Positions 20,276 to 21,369 of a stretch of 21,369 nucleotides of DNA are shown in pieces. This DNA is from Priapulus caudatus. Taxonomy: Eukaryota > Priapulida > Priapulimorpha > Priapulimorphida > Priapulidae. The notes under the pieces are model-generated. The model ran no database searches and was not told the origin of the DNA. It worked only from the letters and a program-made list of their open reading frames with translations. The stretch spans positions 820,192-841,560 of the forward strand of contig NW_014577071.1 in the NCBI RefSeq assembly GCF_000485595.1, given 5' to 3'. Each line of letters begins with the position of its first letter. Position 1 is the stretch's first letter. A program made the position numbers and the translations under genes.

Positions 20276-21369
20276 ACAAGAGGATGGCGACAATAAATAG
20301 CAACAACATGAAAAACTATAATATAGCAACAAAACAACACCAACGATCCGAATTACGACTCATGGACAACCATGACGATAGAGAAAACTCGCAAAACAGG
20401 CAACAACAGACACCAACGATAACGACATGCAGCCTCGCTAACTAGTCCATTGAACAGTAGATGAAGTCAAACGATAACAGCAATCTCGCCGGCACCGTAT
20501 AGTCAACGAGATAAAAAACGAATCCTGGCAATTAATTTCCATTAGTTCGCAGCGCTTTGCTTTTGTTTTCTAGCGCCACCCAAATTACGAGAATCCGCGA
20601 TCGATAAGACATCAAAGTTAATTAATAAATGATGTGCCGCGAGCCTCCTAGTTTAATCAATTGCGTAACTCTTCCATGGGCTGCAGCCGCGGTCGAATAC
20701 CGGAGCACGCCCAGAGAATTACCATCAGTCACCAGAGGCTAGAGAGAACTGTGAGAGGTTGTATATTGTATCCAGCCGCATTCTATTCGTGATCCACTTG
20801 AATTCACCTCCCGGTGCGCGTATCTATCTAAATCGAATATTGTTCTGCTCCCATGACTGCATTACGCTAGGTGGGATGATCGCGAGATTTTCTCCCCTCG
20901 CCAAGTGTCGCCTTTGACTATCCGCTGACATCGACCTTGCTCATGACTGATTTCCGTATCCCAAATTTCTCGCGTACGGGGTCTATGTAACCCGACCACA
21001 GCACGACAAATCCAAAATTAACTTTAATACTAACAACACAGGCATGCGCCGTATATTTTATAAATGTAGAGTAGATTAAAGGTATTTATAAAATATTTGT
21101 AAAATCTTAACTATATGAGAAGTGCTGTCCGATGGAAATATTAAAAATAGTAAAACTACCCTAGACTGGATAATCCTATCTAAGCCGAGTCAAGCCGCCG
21201 TTTGTATTTTCAGTTTCATTTCCAGATCTTTAAATACAATCGTGCCAGTGACAATAGCGTTTAGGCGGTAGCCAGTGACCTATTTACTGTTTAAAGATTC
21301 TCATCTACGGACTGCATGCAATTGGGGCTGCCTCGGGTAGCAACGTGTCCTTTTGCCCTGTACGCAGTC
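20276..21369. other. Unique sequence
   Basis: Begins with an ACAA-rich patch, then ordinary mixed sequence to the window end. No exon, tRNA or regulatory motif could be supported. Confidence 0.45.

Noticed and set aside
20103-20343. Thr/Asp- or Ser-rich frames across the GAC repeat
   Set aside because: Composition follows the trinucleotide repeat, with no flanking domain or splice evidence.
20680-20702. tRNA B-box-like word (GGTCGAATACC)
   Set aside because: It lacks the GGTTCGA core, and no A-box or cloverleaf arms fit upstream.

Overview
This is non-bacterial, intron-rich nuclear DNA, almost certainly from an arthropod and most likely an insect. Hymenoptera (ant-like) is my best guess, because CpG dinucleotides are abundant, composition is moderate in GC with AT-rich patches, and CT/GA and CA/TG microsatellites are extremely dense. 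That placement is inference. A 21-base run of N inside a CT tract shows this is part of a scaffold. Almost every long open frame here is a translation of a microsatellite (Ser-Leu, Arg-Glu, Thr-His or Cys-Val runs) and is not a gene.

Only one protein-coding element is well supported: a 165-base internal exon on the minus strand (6633-6797) with a consensus acceptor, a perfect GTAAGT donor and matched phase-1 boundaries. Its 54 complete codons resemble the start of the amino-terminal (periplasmic-binding-like) domain of ionotropic glutamate receptors. If so, much of the window is intron or upstream DNA of a minus-strand receptor gene whose other exons lie outside the window or are unrecognised. 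A TATA box with an upstream full CRE and a downstream splice donor, also on the minus strand (18315-18475), is a speculative first-exon candidate. A separate plus-strand Inr/DPE pair lies at 10480-10513.

Layout: 1-1217 imperfect CT tracts with an AT-rich cruciform-forming segment; 1218-2483 mostly unique DNA; 2484-2703 CA repeats; 3016-4137 a roughly 25-base minisatellite with many indels; 4635-4876 CA repeats; 5487-5650 GA tract; 5651-7536 unique DNA containing the exon and a perfect hairpin; 7537-7985 AT and CA repeats; 8296-9157 a mirror-image array of eight plus eight copies of a 52-base unit; 9158-10883 unique DNA with the Inr/DPE candidate; 10884-11112 CT tract with the gap; 12049-12452 a 32-base TG-rich minisatellite with one flipped unit; 13055-13432 CA/CG repeats; 13723-14693 a nearly 1-kb polypurine tract; 16017-17163 CT then CA/CG repeats; 17410-17995 CT tract; 17996-21369 mostly unique DNA with short TATC and GAC repeats.

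The most unusual object is the 8:8 inverted array. It resembles foldback-type elements, whose long inverted repeats are built of tandem subrepeats, and any transcript across it would fold into a hairpin of about 400 base pairs, a plausible source of endogenous siRNA.
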